A DNA stretch of 64,000 bases from Algoriphagus hitonicola (GCF_900113375.1 NZ_FOPC01000012.1:62001-126000); one strand, 5' to 3'. Positions 18,118 through 27,304 are shown, counted from the stretch's first letter. Notes: generated by a model not told the origin, from the letters alone. Translations and numbers: made by a program.

Positions 18118-19272
18118 TCAACTCACTATCCGAGCACCTTCACTAATTTCCACTGAAATAAAAGAAGGTTTCATTCCAAATTCCTCTTGGTACAATTGAT
18201 GTATTTTTTCTTGAAAATCGGATATTTTCTGGGTTTCTATCAAATTGATCGTACAGCCACCAAAACCTCCTCCCATCATTCGGGAACCTAAAATACCGGG
18301 AAAATTTTGGGCTTTTTCGGCTAAAAAATCCAACTCAGCACAGCTGACTTCATAATCTTGACTCAGGCTCTGATGCGATGCGTTCAATAGTTTCCCAAAC
18401 GATTTCAGATCTCCCGATTGAAGCGAATCCGCTGCGGATTGAACTCGTTCACATTCGCTGATTACGTGTTTGGCTTTTGGGAAAAGGGAGGCAGGAAGTA
18501 ACTTTTCCACTTGATTTAAATCCGGATTTCTTAGATCCCTGAGAGTGTTAATTTCTGGAAACTCAGCCTTCAAGATCTCCACACTTTTTTCGCAAGCCGC
18601 CCTTCGCTGATTATACGCCGAATCTTCCAACGAATGCTTGACATTGGAATTGACCAAAAGCAAGGAATATTCGCCAAGATTCACAGTAATTTCCTGATGC
18701 TGATTGCTTCGGCAGTCCAAAAGTAGGGCATGATCTTTTTTTCCAAATGCAGAGGCGTAAGGATCCATGATGCCGCAATTCACTCCCGCGTATTGATGCT
18801 CGGAGTTTTGGGCATATTTGGAGATCGAAAGTAGAGTTAATTTTAAGCCAAATAGTTGAGATAATCCTGTGCCAATAGATACAGATAAAGCTGCCGAGGA
18901 AGATAAGCCCGCACCCACAGGAATATCCCCACCGATCATCATATCAAAACCTGCGAATGGATAGCCAGCTTGCTTCAATTGAGCCAGAAACCCCATCACG
19001 TAGGTGCTCCAATGCCCTTTTTTGGGGGAAAAGCTTTGCCAATCAAAGGTGAATTCCTCTTCAAAATCCATAGAATAAAGTCTACAATAGGGGAGTTGGT
19101 TTTTTTGGACTCCCACCCAAATCCCAAATTGGACTGCTGCGGGAAATACGAATCCTTCCTGATAATCGGTATGCTCTCCTATGAGATTAATTCTTCCTGG
19201 AGCAAATGAAATGATTGGGGTACTTTCAAAAGTTTTTTGAAAAAGCTCCTGTAGCCTAGCTTTCAAATTCAA
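18118..19272 (-). CDS. galK: Galactokinase
   Basis: GalK phosphorylates alpha-D-galactose at C1 with ATP, the first committed step of the Leloir pathway. The 384 residues contain all three GHMP-kinase motifs: the galactokinase signature PGRINLIGEHTDYQEGFVFP, the ATP-binding GGDIPVGAGLSSSAALSVS, and the C-terminal GSRMMGGGFGGCTINLI. Its ATG overlaps the stop of the upstream LacI-type regulator by 4 bases, so the pair is translationally coupled. galT is absent here, while a galactose mutarotase gene lies at 45.4 kb. Confidence 0.96.
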   Translation of the reverse strand: MNLKARLQELFQKTFESTPIISFAPGRINLIGEHTDYQEGFVFPAAVQFGIWVGVQKNQLPYCRLYSMDFEEEFTFDWQSFSPKKGHWSTYVMGFLAQLKQAGYPFAGFDMMIGGDIPVGAGLSSSAALSVSIGTGLSQLFGLKLTLLSISKYAQNSEHQYAGVNCGIMDPYASAFGKKDHALLLDCRSNQHQEITVNLGEYSLLLVNSNVKHSLEDSAYNQRRAACEKSVEILKAEFPEINTLRDLRNPDLNQVEKLLPASLFPKAKHVISECERVQSAADSLQSGDLKSFGKLLNASHQSLSQDYEVSCAELDFLAEKAQNFPGILGSRMMGGGFGGCTINLIETQKISDFQEKIHQLYQEEFGMKPSFISVEISEGARIVS

Positions 19273-20294
19273 ATCGTTTTTTGTGAGGATTTTCTTGGAA
19301 CCAAAGTAGTGTCCAAAACAATGGAAATCGGATCGTCAGATGCCAATCCGTCCAGTTGGTCAAGTAAATGACTGACTGCCAATTTTCCCATTTCGTATCC
19401 CGGTTGGGAAACGGTGGTTAATGGGGGTTCGACCACGGCTGCCGTAGGATTATTGGTAAAACCTGCTAAAGCAAACTCCTCGGGGACTTTTACTCCTTTT
19501 GACTTCCAATAAGTCAAGACGTCCACCGCCACGGGATCGATCATACAGAAAACTCCATCGGGTTTGGTTTTCATTTCCATGATTTCTTTGGCTACCCTGA
19601 CATTGTCTTGTTCGGTCAGGTCGGAGATTTTGATCAAATCGCTTTCCTCCGCAATTCCATATTCGGCCAAAGCTTTGAGGTAACCTTCTTTTCGTTTTTT
19701 GGAAATGTAAAGATCTTCCGGGCCTGATACATATACAATTCTGCGACAGCCCATTTCCAATAAATGATGGGTGACTTGATAGGCTCCTCCGGCATCATTG
19801 AAGGTGATTTTGGATACGGGAATATCTTCTTGCACGCGATCAAACAGCACAAATGGAATTTCCCGGCTGTAGAGTTCGTACAGGTGTTCGTAGTGGTTGG
19901 TTTCACGGCTGAGCGAAATCAGCAAAGCATCCACTTGTGAAGCAACCAAGGTTTTGATATTGGCAATCTCCTGATCGATGGATTCGTTGGATTGACAGAT
20001 CATGACATTGTAGCCACGTTTATTGGCATGATCCTGAATTCCGCTGATGCAGGAAGCAAAGAAATGAGAAGTAATCTCAGGGACGATGACACCGAGGGTT
20101 TTGGTTCGGCTGATGCGGAGACTTTGCGCCAGCAAGTTGGGCTGGTAGTTCATCTCCTTAGCCATCTCTACGATCTTTCGTTTAGTCTCGGGATGAAGCT
20201 CCGGTGAATCCTTCAATGCACGGGAAATCGTAGAAACTGAGACCCCTAGTTTCTTGGCAATTTCCTTCATGGTGACCTGATGCCCTTTCTTCAT
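19269..20294 (-). CDS. LacI family transcriptional regulator (probably of galK)
   Basis: The 341-residue protein has an N-terminal helix-turn-helix with the LacI hinge pattern VTMKEIAKKLGVSVSTISRA and RKIVEMAKEMNYQPN, then a periplasmic-binding-protein-like sensor domain (TKTLGVIVPEITSHFFASCI; GVFCMIDPVAVDVLTYWKSK; GFTNNPTAAVVEPPLTTVSQ). It is cytoplasmic and would bind a sugar effector. The overlap with galK makes control of galactose use likely, but the operator was not found by eye and the ligand is inferred. Confidence 0.93.
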   Translation of the reverse strand: MKKGHQVTMKEIAKKLGVSVSTISRALKDSPELHPETKRKIVEMAKEMNYQPNLLAQSLRISRTKTLGVIVPEITSHFFASCISGIQDHANKRGYNVMICQSNESIDQEIANIKTLVASQVDALLISLSRETNHYEHLYELYSREIPFVLFDRVQEDIPVSKITFNDAGGAYQVTHHLLEMGCRRIVYVSGPEDLYISKKRKEGYLKALAEYGIAEESDLIKISDLTEQDNVRVAKEIMEMKTKPDGVFCMIDPVAVDVLTYWKSKGVKVPEEFALAGFTNNPTAAVVEPPLTTVSQPGYEMGKLAVSHLLDQLDGLASDDPISIVLDTTLVPRKSSQKTI

Positions 20295-20383
20295 GATTTT
20301 TTCAATTACAGTGAAGATTTATTTTCAAATTGATAATCACAAGCCTTACTTTTTGTTTGAATTGCAATTAAATAAGAAAATTT

Positions 20384-21364
20384 TTATTCCTGATATACTG
20401 TAAATAAAACAGTTTCTCCGACAGCTTGCAAGGATCGGCGGTCAATCAACTCCATATTATCCAGATGGGTATGATGATATCGCCCAAATCCGAGGTCAGG
20501 GGAAAACTCAATGATGTCAATCATGGGGATTCCAGCATCTCTATTGACAAAGAAATGATCGTCGATTATTTCGGGCGAATCCTTGTAAATAAAATAATCG
20601 GAATGGCCTAGTTGATGAGCATTGTCCCAGACTTTTTTCAGAATGCCCGAAGCAAAATTTCTGGAATATCCTTCACGGTAAAACTTGGCTCCCTTGGCAC
20701 CAACCAAATCGACCAAAATTCCATAATAGGCCGTGTAATTGGATTCATGCTTGTTTTTGGACCAATGCTGAGAACCCAAACACCACCAGATCTGTGAGTT
20801 GTCCCTGACCCGAGCATTTTCTGGTTCTCCGTCATCTTCCCCGTCAAAGAGAATAATGTCAATTCCAACGTCCGGTTTGAGATTTTGGGAAGCAATCGTA
20901 CGGGCGATTTCCATCAATATGCCTACACCTGAACCGCCGTCATTGGCACCGTCGATCGGTTCGTCGATCCGCTCGGTATCTTTATCGGCAATTCGCCGGG
21001 TATCCCAATGTGCCGCTAAGAGGATTCTTTTGCTGGCTTCAGGCTGAAAACTGGCGATGATATTGCTAAGGTCCCAAGTCAGTCCATCGTAGGTTTTTGC
21101 CTGAAAATCCTGGGTTTGGACTTCCCATTCCCATTGCTCCAGCTGGCTTAAAATCCATTCTTTGGTGTCTTGGTGACCCTGAGTACCGGGGACTCGCGGA
21201 CCAAAATCCACTTGTTTTTGTACAAAGGCATAAGCCGAATCTGCATTGAATTCGGGGTAGGGTTTAAGCTCTTTTTCTGGAGCTCTTGTTTCTGTAGCTT
21301 TTTCACCGGAGCAAGCCCAGAAAAGAGCGATTAAGAGCAGAAAACCATAAGCACTATTCTTCAT
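20384..21364 (-). CDS. M28-family lipoprotein, glutaminyl-peptide cyclotransferase-like
   Basis: I start at the ATG of MKNSAYGFLLLIALFWACSG, giving a lipoprotein with lipobox FWAC and about 326 residues; an ATG four codons upstream is also possible. Zinc-ligand blocks of the M28/glutaminyl cyclase fold are clear: LLAAHWDTRRIAD, PIDGANDGGSGVGILMEIAR, IILFDGEDDG and WCLGSQHWSK. The last two closely match the type II glutaminyl cyclases described in periodontal Bacteroidota, which convert N-terminal Gln of exported proteins to pyroglutamate. Peptidase activity remains the alternative. The gene starts inside the end of cysS, so the two are co-transcribed. Confidence 0.85.
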   Translation of the reverse strand: MKNSAYGFLLLIALFWACSGEKATETRAPEKELKPYPEFNADSAYAFVQKQVDFGPRVPGTQGHQDTKEWILSQLEQWEWEVQTQDFQAKTYDGLTWDLSNIIASFQPEASKRILLAAHWDTRRIADKDTERIDEPIDGANDGGSGVGILMEIARTIASQNLKPDVGIDIILFDGEDDGEPENARVRDNSQIWWCLGSQHWSKNKHESNYTAYYGILVDLVGAKGAKFYREGYSRNFASGILKKVWDNAHQLGHSDYFIYKDSPEIIDDHFFVNRDAGIPMIDIIEFSPDLGFGRYHHTHLDNMELIDRRSLQAVGETVLFTVYQE

Positions 21365-22847
21365 AAGCCCAGTCAATTTTGTCTTTCATATCCTTCACCA
21401 CAAAACCCATGGCTTTTAATCTTGCCCGGATTTCGTCCACCTTGATATAATCCCTCGCGGTTTTGGCTTCGCCATATAGCTTGAGCATCAGATCGAGCAT
21501 CTCATTTTGAACATCACTTTTTTCCTCGATCAATCCCAAAATATCGGTTACAAAGGTGGTGTAGGTGTCTTTTAGTTTGGCAAAAACATCCTGACCCAAA
21601 GCGGCTGATTTCAACTGTCCGGTAAAGATTGAGTTGATTTTTTTCAACAGATTGAATAAGTGACCAATTGCCTGAGCCGTGTTGAAATCATCGTCCATGG
21701 CCCGATAAGCATGGTCAATACTGGATTCGATTTGTTGGATTTGAGTTTGATCCAGTTCAATCGATTGATCTTCCTGGTATTCTAAAACCCGGGCAATTCG
21801 GAGCCCATTGATCATTTTTTTGTACCCTTTTTGGGCAGCTTTCAAGGCGTCATTGGAAAAATCCAAGGTGGATCGATAATGTGCCGTCAGCATGAAATAG
21901 CGAATCGTCATCGGACTGTAGGCTTGCTCGAGCAAGTCATGCTGTCCGGTGAAAAGCTCCTGAAGATTGATAAAATTACCCAGGGATTTCCCCATCTTCT
22001 GCCCATTGATGGTGATCATATTGTTGTGCATCCAGTATTTGGCGGGATCCTGATGATTGCAGGCATTGCTTTGGGCGATTTCACATTCATGGTGCGGAAA
22101 CATCAAATCCATTCCTCCTCCGTGAATATCGAATTGATTGCCTAGATACTTCGAGCTCATGGCTGTACATTCTAGATGCCAACCGGGGAAGCCCATTCCC
22201 CAAGGCGAATTCCACTTCATCAGATGCTCGGGAGCTGCTTTTTTCCAAAGTGCAAAATCCGCTGCATTTCGCTTTTCGCCTTGGCCGTCTAGGTCACGGG
22301 TGCCGCTCATGAGATCTTCGAGGACCCGACCGGATAGCTTTCCGTATTTATATTTTTTGTTGTATTTCAGCACATCGAAATACACCGATCCATTGATTTC
22401 GTAAGCGAGACCTTCGTTCAGAATAGCCTCGACCAAAGCGATTTGCTCGGGAATATGACCCGTGGCCCGAGGCTCTATACTGGGTTTCCAGGTATTCAAC
22501 AAAGCCATATCCCGGTGATAAGTGTCGGTATATTGCTGTGCGACTTCCATGGGTTCGAGTTGCTCTAGTTTGGCTTTTTTGGCGATTTTGTCCTCGCCTT
22601 CATCCGCATCTCCTGTGAGGTGACCCACATCGGTGATGTTTCGGACATAGCGAACCCGAAAGCCAAGGTGTGTCAAATACCGATTGACCGTGTCAAATGT
22701 GACTGCCGGTCGACCATGTCCCAAATGCGCGTCTCCATAGACCGTAGGTCCACAGACATACATGCCTACAAATGGCGGATTGATGGCTTGAAATTCTTCC
22801 TTTTCCCGCGAAAGGGTATTGTAAAGTTTGAGGTTATGCGACTTCAT
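21354..22847 (-). CDS. cysS: Cysteine--tRNA ligase
   Basis: This class I synthetase charges tRNA-Cys. The 497 residues carry the zinc cysteine in MYVCGPTVYGDAHLGHGRP, whose HLGHG is the HIGH motif, the second zinc region GWHLECTAMSSKYLG, the metal/ATP-site block DIHGGGMDLMFPHHECEIAQ and KMGKSLGN as the KMSKS loop. The length is slightly above average because of a C-terminal extension. The downstream glutaminyl-cyclase-like gene begins before cysS stops. Confidence 0.97.
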   Translation of the reverse strand: MKSHNLKLYNTLSREKEEFQAINPPFVGMYVCGPTVYGDAHLGHGRPAVTFDTVNRYLTHLGFRVRYVRNITDVGHLTGDADEGEDKIAKKAKLEQLEPMEVAQQYTDTYHRDMALLNTWKPSIEPRATGHIPEQIALVEAILNEGLAYEINGSVYFDVLKYNKKYKYGKLSGRVLEDLMSGTRDLDGQGEKRNAADFALWKKAAPEHLMKWNSPWGMGFPGWHLECTAMSSKYLGNQFDIHGGGMDLMFPHHECEIAQSNACNHQDPAKYWMHNNMITINGQKMGKSLGNFINLQELFTGQHDLLEQAYSPMTIRYFMLTAHYRSTLDFSNDALKAAQKGYKKMINGLRIARVLEYQEDQSIELDQTQIQQIESSIDHAYRAMDDDFNTAQAIGHLFNLLKKINSIFTGQLKSAALGQDVFAKLKDTYTTFVTDILGLIEEKSDVQNEMLDLMLKLYGEAKTARDYIKVDEIRARLKAMGFVVKDMKDKIDWAYEE

Positions 22848-22860
22848 AAGTCTTCAAAAG

Positions 22861-22886
22861 TACGAATTACGAATGACGAAATACGA
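22861..22886. repeat. Short degenerate TACGAAT repeat
   Basis: Three to four imperfect units of the form TACGAA(T) lie in the 173-base spacer upstream of cysS. This kind of low-complexity intergenic repeat is common in Bacteroidota; no function is claimed. The rest of the spacer shows nothing recognisable apart from room for the cysS promoter. Confidence 0.45.
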
Positions 22887-23020
22887 TTTGTAGGTAATCT
22901 GGTTTCAACGAATTCGCAAAATAGGACGAAAATAGGGGAGATGGAAGTTTGACGCTGAGGATGCTGTCAATTTTGATCAGATTGTGCGCTGAATTTTCAG
23001 AGAAAAAAGAGTCCAGCGCT

Positions 23021-23790
23021 TTACTTTTGATACTGGTAAATAGTCGAAAAGTGTTCCTGAAAACCAAATTCCGGATATCGCTCCAGCTCCTTGATCAACC
23101 TGCCCTGAGCATCATAGCTGTACTCAAACATAGGTGTCAACTTTCCATCTGGAGCTGTAGGGATTGATTTGTAAATCAGTTTTTCTTCCTCATCATAGAC
23201 GTAGTGCCAATCTCGAATAGGGGAATCTGGCTGCGTGAAAACCATCCAAACTTGGCGCTGGATTCGGTTTTGATCATCGTAATAAAAATGATATCCCTCC
23301 TGATGTGAAATCTGCGGACCGAAAATTATTTTTTCCAATTGATCTTGCTCATTGTACTCGTAATCGAAATAAACCGTGTTTCCTCGCTTATGTTGGATTA
23401 ATTTATCAGTCGAGTCGTAATGGTAAGTAAAGACATCTCCAAAAACATATTTTTTTCCATCAAATGGAAATGCCTCTTTTTTGACTAGCAGATTATTCTC
23501 ATAAGTATACTGCACAAGGCTGGAAGTATCATAGGATGTTTTTTTTAGGTAGACATCAAAAAACTCCCTTCCTGAGGCATCATAATATTTATCATGAGTG
23601 GAAATCAAGGTACTTCCTTGGTATTTGGTAATATGGGTTGATTTGTCATCAAAATTGACCGCTAATTTCTGAAGTTGGGAAACAGAGATTTCGGGAGGAT
23701 TTCTAAAAAGTCTTCTTGTCCGTCTTCACCAGTGATAGCGCATGAACAGAATAAAATTAAAAAGAGAAGGTAAAGGTGTTGTATTTTCAT
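23021..23790 (-). pseudogene. Frameshifted YD-repeat-like lipoprotein gene
   Basis: A lipoprotein start (MKIQHLYLLFLILFCSCAIT, lipobox FCSC) opens at 23790 but reaches a stop after about 43 codons. The downstream frame is open from just upstream of 23700 to 23021 and shows about six repeats of the form aromatic-x-Tyr-x-(Tyr/Asp)-D-x(3-5)-(R/K)-L, such as FEYSYDAQGRLIKEL. The two frames join cleanly if the five-base A run (plus strand) at 23705-23709 had one more base, giving a 256-residue product. The protein would be an outer-membrane or periplasmic beta-rich lipoprotein of unknown function. The lesion may be real, slippage-based, or a sequencing error in a homopolymer. Confidence 0.8.
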
Positions 23791-23845
23791 TTGAACAACT
23801 AAATATCAGATTTCAAATTAAAGCTACTTAAATCTTGATACGCAT

Positions 23846-24064
23846 TTAGGCAAACATCAATTTACCTTTGGGTTTTGGGATTGTCCTCCCCATTTCTTGT
23901 GCTGTTTCAATCCATTCTTGAATTACAATCTCAACATTTTGAAGAGCTTCTAAATAACTAGCTCCATCGGAAGCACAGCCAGCAAGTTCTGGAACCTCTG
24001 CAATAAACGCTTGGTCGACGTCACTCCAGTAAATTATAATTTCGTATCGTGGATCAGTTTTCAC
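23846..24064 (-). CDS. hicB: HicB family antitoxin
   Basis: This 72-residue protein has the partial RNase H fold signature of HicB (YEIIIYWSDVDQAFIAEVPE, LAGCASDGASYLEALQNVEI, IQEWIETAQEMGRTIPKPKG). It starts with GTG at 24064, inside the final codons of the upstream hicA reading frame (11-base overlap), which is the usual hicA-hicB order. HicB neutralises HicA mRNase and autorepresses the operon. No C-terminal DNA-binding domain is visible, so regulation may be weak. The partner toxin is broken (see the adjacent entry). Confidence 0.88.
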   Translation of the reverse strand: MKTDPRYEIIIYWSDVDQAFIAEVPELAGCASDGASYLEALQNVEIVIQEWIETAQEMGRTIPKPKGKLMFA

Positions 24065-24318
24065 TATTTTCTAGGCTTAGTTGATATTTCAATATAATTA
24101 ATCTTACTTGTTTTACCTGATAAGGTTTTGCTTTACCATTTTTTTCTTGAAGATTAAGGATTTTTTTCCACACCTTCTTTGCTAAATATGTAGTGACTGC
24201 CTTTTATTCTTTCCGAAAAACCAAAAATCAAAATCAACTTTCTTAAATCTATAAAGGTAATGTTGGCGTCTGAGTTTCCGGATAGGATTTTGGCTACAAG
24301 TTTTTCATACTTGCCCAT
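24054..24318 (-). pseudogene. hicA: HicA family toxin, frameshifted
   Basis: From the ATG at 24318 the frame reads MGKYEKLVAKILSGNSDANI, then a strand region with the catalytic-site motif GSHYIF, but runs into a TAA at 24154-24156 shortly after KEGVEK. Removing one base from the seven-T run at 24161-24167 (seven As in the coding strand) restores the conserved C-terminal part ILNLQEKNGKAKPYQVKQVR and an 87-residue product whose stop overlaps the hicB start. HicA cleaves mRNA through a dsRBD-like fold; the truncated 54-residue product lacks the last third. The gene is either inactivated or affected by a homopolymer sequencing error. Confidence 0.85.
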
Positions 24319-24379
24319 AGTCTAAATTAATCTATTTTTTGAAATTGATCTTCAATCTTGAAGTTGATTTTTGCTGTAA

Positions 24380-24413
24380 AAAAACCTCCGATCCCAATGG
24401 GACCGGAGGTTTC
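24380..24413 (-). terminator. Intrinsic terminator after purH
   Basis: CCTCCG-A-TCCC ... GGGA-C-CGGAGG forms a long stem; on the minus strand it is followed by about eight Ts. It lies about 55 bases downstream of the purH stop. Confidence 0.88.
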
Positions 24414-24429
24414 TGAAATGTTGAGCTCA

Positions 24430-24460
24430 GACCTTCGAGGTTATTGAAACCTCAAAGGTC
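24430..24460 (-). other. Second hairpin between purH and its terminator
   Basis: GACCTT-C-GAGGTT (24430-24442) pairs with AACCTC-A-AAGGTC (24448-24460) with one mismatch and a loop of about five bases. There is no T run of its own. It sits between the purH stop and the intrinsic terminator and may protect the 3' end of the message. Confidence 0.65.
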
Positions 24461-24466
24461 AGTCAA

Positions 24467-25993
24467 TTAATGCTTAAAATGTCTCACTCCTGTCATGACC
24501 ATGCTCATGCCATGCGCATCGCAATAGTCAATGCTGTCTTGGTCTTTGATAGACCCCCCTGGCTGAACGACTGCGGTGATTCCAGCTTCATGGGCGATCT
24601 CCACACAATCTGGGAAAGGGAAGAACGCATCGGATGCCATTACTGCCCCTTTCAAATCAAATCCAAACTCCTTGGCTTTGATAATGGCTTGGCGTAAAGC
24701 ATCTACACGAGAGGTTTGCCCTACACCAGAGGCAAACAATTGGTTGTCGTTGCTTAAAACGATGGTGTTGGACTTGGTATGCTTACAGACTTTGGCGGCG
24801 AAGACCAAAGCATCCATTTCTTTTTCGGATGGAGCTTTCTTGGTGGCTACTTTGAAATCCGATTTGCTCTCAGTTGCCAAATCTTTATCCTGTTCGATGA
24901 CTCCATTGAGGAGTGTTTTGATCATTTTAGTCCCCGGCAATGCCATTTTTTGGCGAAGCAGGATTCGGTTCTTTTTGCCTTTCAACACTTCCAAAGCCTC
25001 TTCTGTAAAATTCGGTGCAATCAATACTTCAAAAAACAGCGAATGCATCTCTTCGGCTGCTGCTTTGTCCACCGTCTGATTGGTCACTAAAACTCCTCCA
25101 AAGGCAGAGGTGGTGTCGGCGGCAAATGCTTTTTGATATGCCTCTTTCACCGTTTCCGCTGTCGCACAGCCACAGGCATTGGTATGCTTTAGGATGGCAA
25201 AGGCAGTTTGGTCGGGAAACTCAGCGATCAAATTCACCGCCGCATCTACATCCACCAGATTATTGTAGGAAAGTTCTTTCCCGTTTAGCTGGTCAAAAAG
25301 TCCCTCCAAGTCCCCATAGAAATGGGCAGATTGATGGGGATTTTCTCCATAACGAAGCGCTTTGGCTCTGCTTTCGGAAACCTTCAAGGAAGGAATTCCT
25401 TCACTTTGGTTGAAATAGTTGAAAATATGCGTATCGTAATGGGAAGAAACCTGAAATGCCTGCGCGGCAAAATAGCGTCGGTCTTCTAAAGTTGTTCCAC
25501 CATTCTGAGCTTCCAATTTGGCTTCGAGTTCTGCGTACTGGTTTTTGGAAGCGATGATGGTGACATCTTTGAAGTTTTTAGCAGCAGCTCGGATCAAGGA
25601 AATCCCTCCGATATCAATTTTCTCAATGATGTCAGCCTCTGAAGCGCCGGAAGCGACTGTTTCCTCAAAAGGATACAAATCCACGATCACCAAATCAATG
25701 GCTGGAATATCAAATTCTGCTGCTTGGCTGACATCGCCATCATTTTCTCTTCGGTATAAAATCCCTCCAAAAACCTTTGGGTGGAGGGTTTTTACTCTTC
25801 CCCCGAAGATGGAAGGATAGGAAGTCAACTCTTCGACAGGGATGACTTCAGCGCCTTGCTCTTCGATGAATTTTTGAGTGCCACCGGTGGAGTAGATTTT
25901 CACTCCGTGTTTTTTGAGCAAAGCAATGATAGGTTCGAGATTGTCTTTATAAAAGACAGATACTAAAGCAGATTGAATTTTTTTGACAGCCAT
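24467..25993 (-). CDS. purH: Bifunctional AICAR formyltransferase / IMP cyclohydrolase
   Basis: PurH performs the last two steps of IMP synthesis. The N-terminal MGS-like cyclohydrolase domain (about 1-190) has LLKKHGVKIYSTGGTQKFIE and GGRVKTLHPKVFGGIL. The C-terminal transformylase domain has ALRYGENPHQSAHFYG, the catalytic KHTNACGCATAET and SDAFFPFPDCVEIAHEAGI. The 508-residue length is normal. It has its own 186-base upstream spacer and a double-hairpin 3' end. purN lies about 0.75 kb upstream on the same strand, so two formyl-transfer steps of purine synthesis are linked, with the Bro-N gene between them. Confidence 0.97.
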   Translation of the reverse strand: MAVKKIQSALVSVFYKDNLEPIIALLKKHGVKIYSTGGTQKFIEEQGAEVIPVEELTSYPSIFGGRVKTLHPKVFGGILYRRENDGDVSQAAEFDIPAIDLVIVDLYPFEETVASGASEADIIEKIDIGGISLIRAAAKNFKDVTIIASKNQYAELEAKLEAQNGGTTLEDRRYFAAQAFQVSSHYDTHIFNYFNQSEGIPSLKVSESRAKALRYGENPHQSAHFYGDLEGLFDQLNGKELSYNNLVDVDAAVNLIAEFPDQTAFAILKHTNACGCATAETVKEAYQKAFAADTTSAFGGVLVTNQTVDKAAAEEMHSLFFEVLIAPNFTEEALEVLKGKKNRILLRQKMALPGTKMIKTLLNGVIEQDKDLATESKSDFKVATKKAPSEKEMDALVFAAKVCKHTKSNTIVLSNDNQLFASGVGQTSRVDALRQAIIKAKEFGFDLKGAVMASDAFFPFPDCVEIAHEAGITAVVQPGGSIKDQDSIDYCDAHGMSMVMTGVRHFKH

Positions 25994-26179
25994 TTTTAAG
26001 ATGGATAGGTGTGATTTTCAATGAAGATGCAAAGGTAGGAAAAAAGGATGGAAGGGGAAGTGGTTTCAGGTTTTTGGGCTTAAACCGAAACAGATTTTAG
26101 AGTGTAATTAGAATAGGATGAAAAGTGAATTGCCTCAGGGTTTTACTGAGAAAAATAGCTTGCTCCCTCACAAAAAAAT

Positions 26180-26704
26180 CTAATACTTAAAATCCTGTGT
26201 TTTGAGCAGGGCAAAAATCACCTCTAAGTCATTCATTTTTTGATGGATGGGGAGATTTTTTTGATCAAGTAAAAATTCTCTTCTCCTTTTTTTCCAGCTT
26301 TCGGGATTAGTTAAAATGTCGTAGAGATCTTGAAACTGTTTTTTTGTCAGCTGGATATTTTGGTTTTTGTTGCCAAGATCCAAGTTTAATTTTCTAAGCC
26401 AATCTCTAAATAAATGTATTCGGCCGGAATTCATATTGACGATTATTCGCGTCAACCCAATTGCACTTGCACTATTGACAGGTTGTCGACCACCTTTGGT
26501 CATTTGCTCGACAGGAGTCCATATTTCTTTCCAAATTTCGGCAATCTTTTTATTTTTTTTGCGAAGGTCCTTGGTGGCTTTAAATGGATCTTGCTGATTG
26601 GTCAAAGCTCCAATAATATCAGCTATCGCAAAGTACCAACCTTCGCGCTCCTTGTCCCAAGTTACTCTCACATTTTTATCTCCAAACGGTTCGACTTTAC
26701 TCAT
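26180..26704 (-). CDS. Bro-N domain protein (phage antirepressor-like)
   Basis: The 174-residue protein has the Bro-N pattern: VRVTWDKEREGWYFAIADII near the N-terminus, then the KATKDLRKKNKK segment and the GRQPVNSASAIGLTRIIVN core, followed by a basic C-terminal helix region. Bro-N domains occur in phage antirepressors and in DinD-like DNA-damage proteins and usually contact DNA. No other phage gene is nearby, so this is a stand-alone copy wedged between purH and purN, probably a late insertion into a purine gene group. DNA binding is inferred from the family. Confidence 0.78.
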   Translation of the reverse strand: MSKVEPFGDKNVRVTWDKEREGWYFAIADIIGALTNQQDPFKATKDLRKKNKKIAEIWKEIWTPVEQMTKGGRQPVNSASAIGLTRIIVNMNSGRIHLFRDWLRKLNLDLGNKNQNIQLTKKQFQDLYDILTNPESWKKRRREFLLDQKNLPIHQKMNDLEVIFALLKTQDFKY

Positions 26705-26734
26705 GGCTGAGAGTTTTTAAATATTATCTGAAAC

Positions 26735-27304
26735 TTACGATTCTTTTTTTATTATGCTCTCGATGACTTCAGGAAAATAGCGATGTTCCAATGCATGCAC
26801 CTTTTCGGCAATTGTCTCTGGACTATCCCCAGGCGAAACTGGCGTAGCTGCCTGAAAAATAATTTTCCCCTCATCATAATTTTCATTGACCAGATGAATT
26901 GTAATCCCAGTTTGGGCATCTCCCGCGGCCTTTACTGCTTCGTGGACTTTCATTCCATACATGCCTTTGCCACCATAATTGGGCAAAAGGGCGGGATGAA
27001 TATTAACCATTCGATCAGGAAAGGCCCGGATCAAATCTTCCGGTATTTTCAATAAAAAACCCGCCAAAATCACCCAATCGATTTGTTTTGCTTGAAGTTT
27101 TCGAAGCAAATCTCCCGCCTCCATTTCCTTGCGGGTAAACGTAAAACCGGGGACGTCGAATTTCTTTGCCCGCTCAAGCACAAAAGCATCCGGTTTGTTT
27201 GAGGCAATTAAACCTACTGTTGCTTTTTCGGAGTTTTGAAAATGCTCCATGATTTTTTCGGCATTGGAGCCACTTCCGGATGCTAGGATGGCAAGTCGTT
27301 TCAC
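26735..27304 (-). CDS. purN: Phosphoribosylglycinamide formyltransferase
   Basis: PurN transfers a formyl group from 10-formyltetrahydrofolate to GAR in purine synthesis. The 189 residues contain the N-terminal LAILASGSGSNAEKIMEHFQ phosphate-binding region, and the catalytic region MVNIHPALLPNYGGKGMYG with Asn and His, then the downstream GITIHLVNENYDEGKII with the active-site Asp. It is slightly shorter than the enterobacterial enzyme but complete. The gene is 30 bases upstream of the Bro-N gene and could be co-transcribed with it. Confidence 0.95.
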   Translation of the reverse strand: MKRLAILASGSGSNAEKIMEHFQNSEKATVGLIASNKPDAFVLERAKKFDVPGFTFTRKEMEAGDLLRKLQAKQIDWVILAGFLLKIPEDLIRAFPDRMVNIHPALLPNYGGKGMYGMKVHEAVKAAGDAQTGITIHLVNENYDEGKIIFQAATPVSPGDSPETIAEKVHALEHRYFPEVIESIIKKES

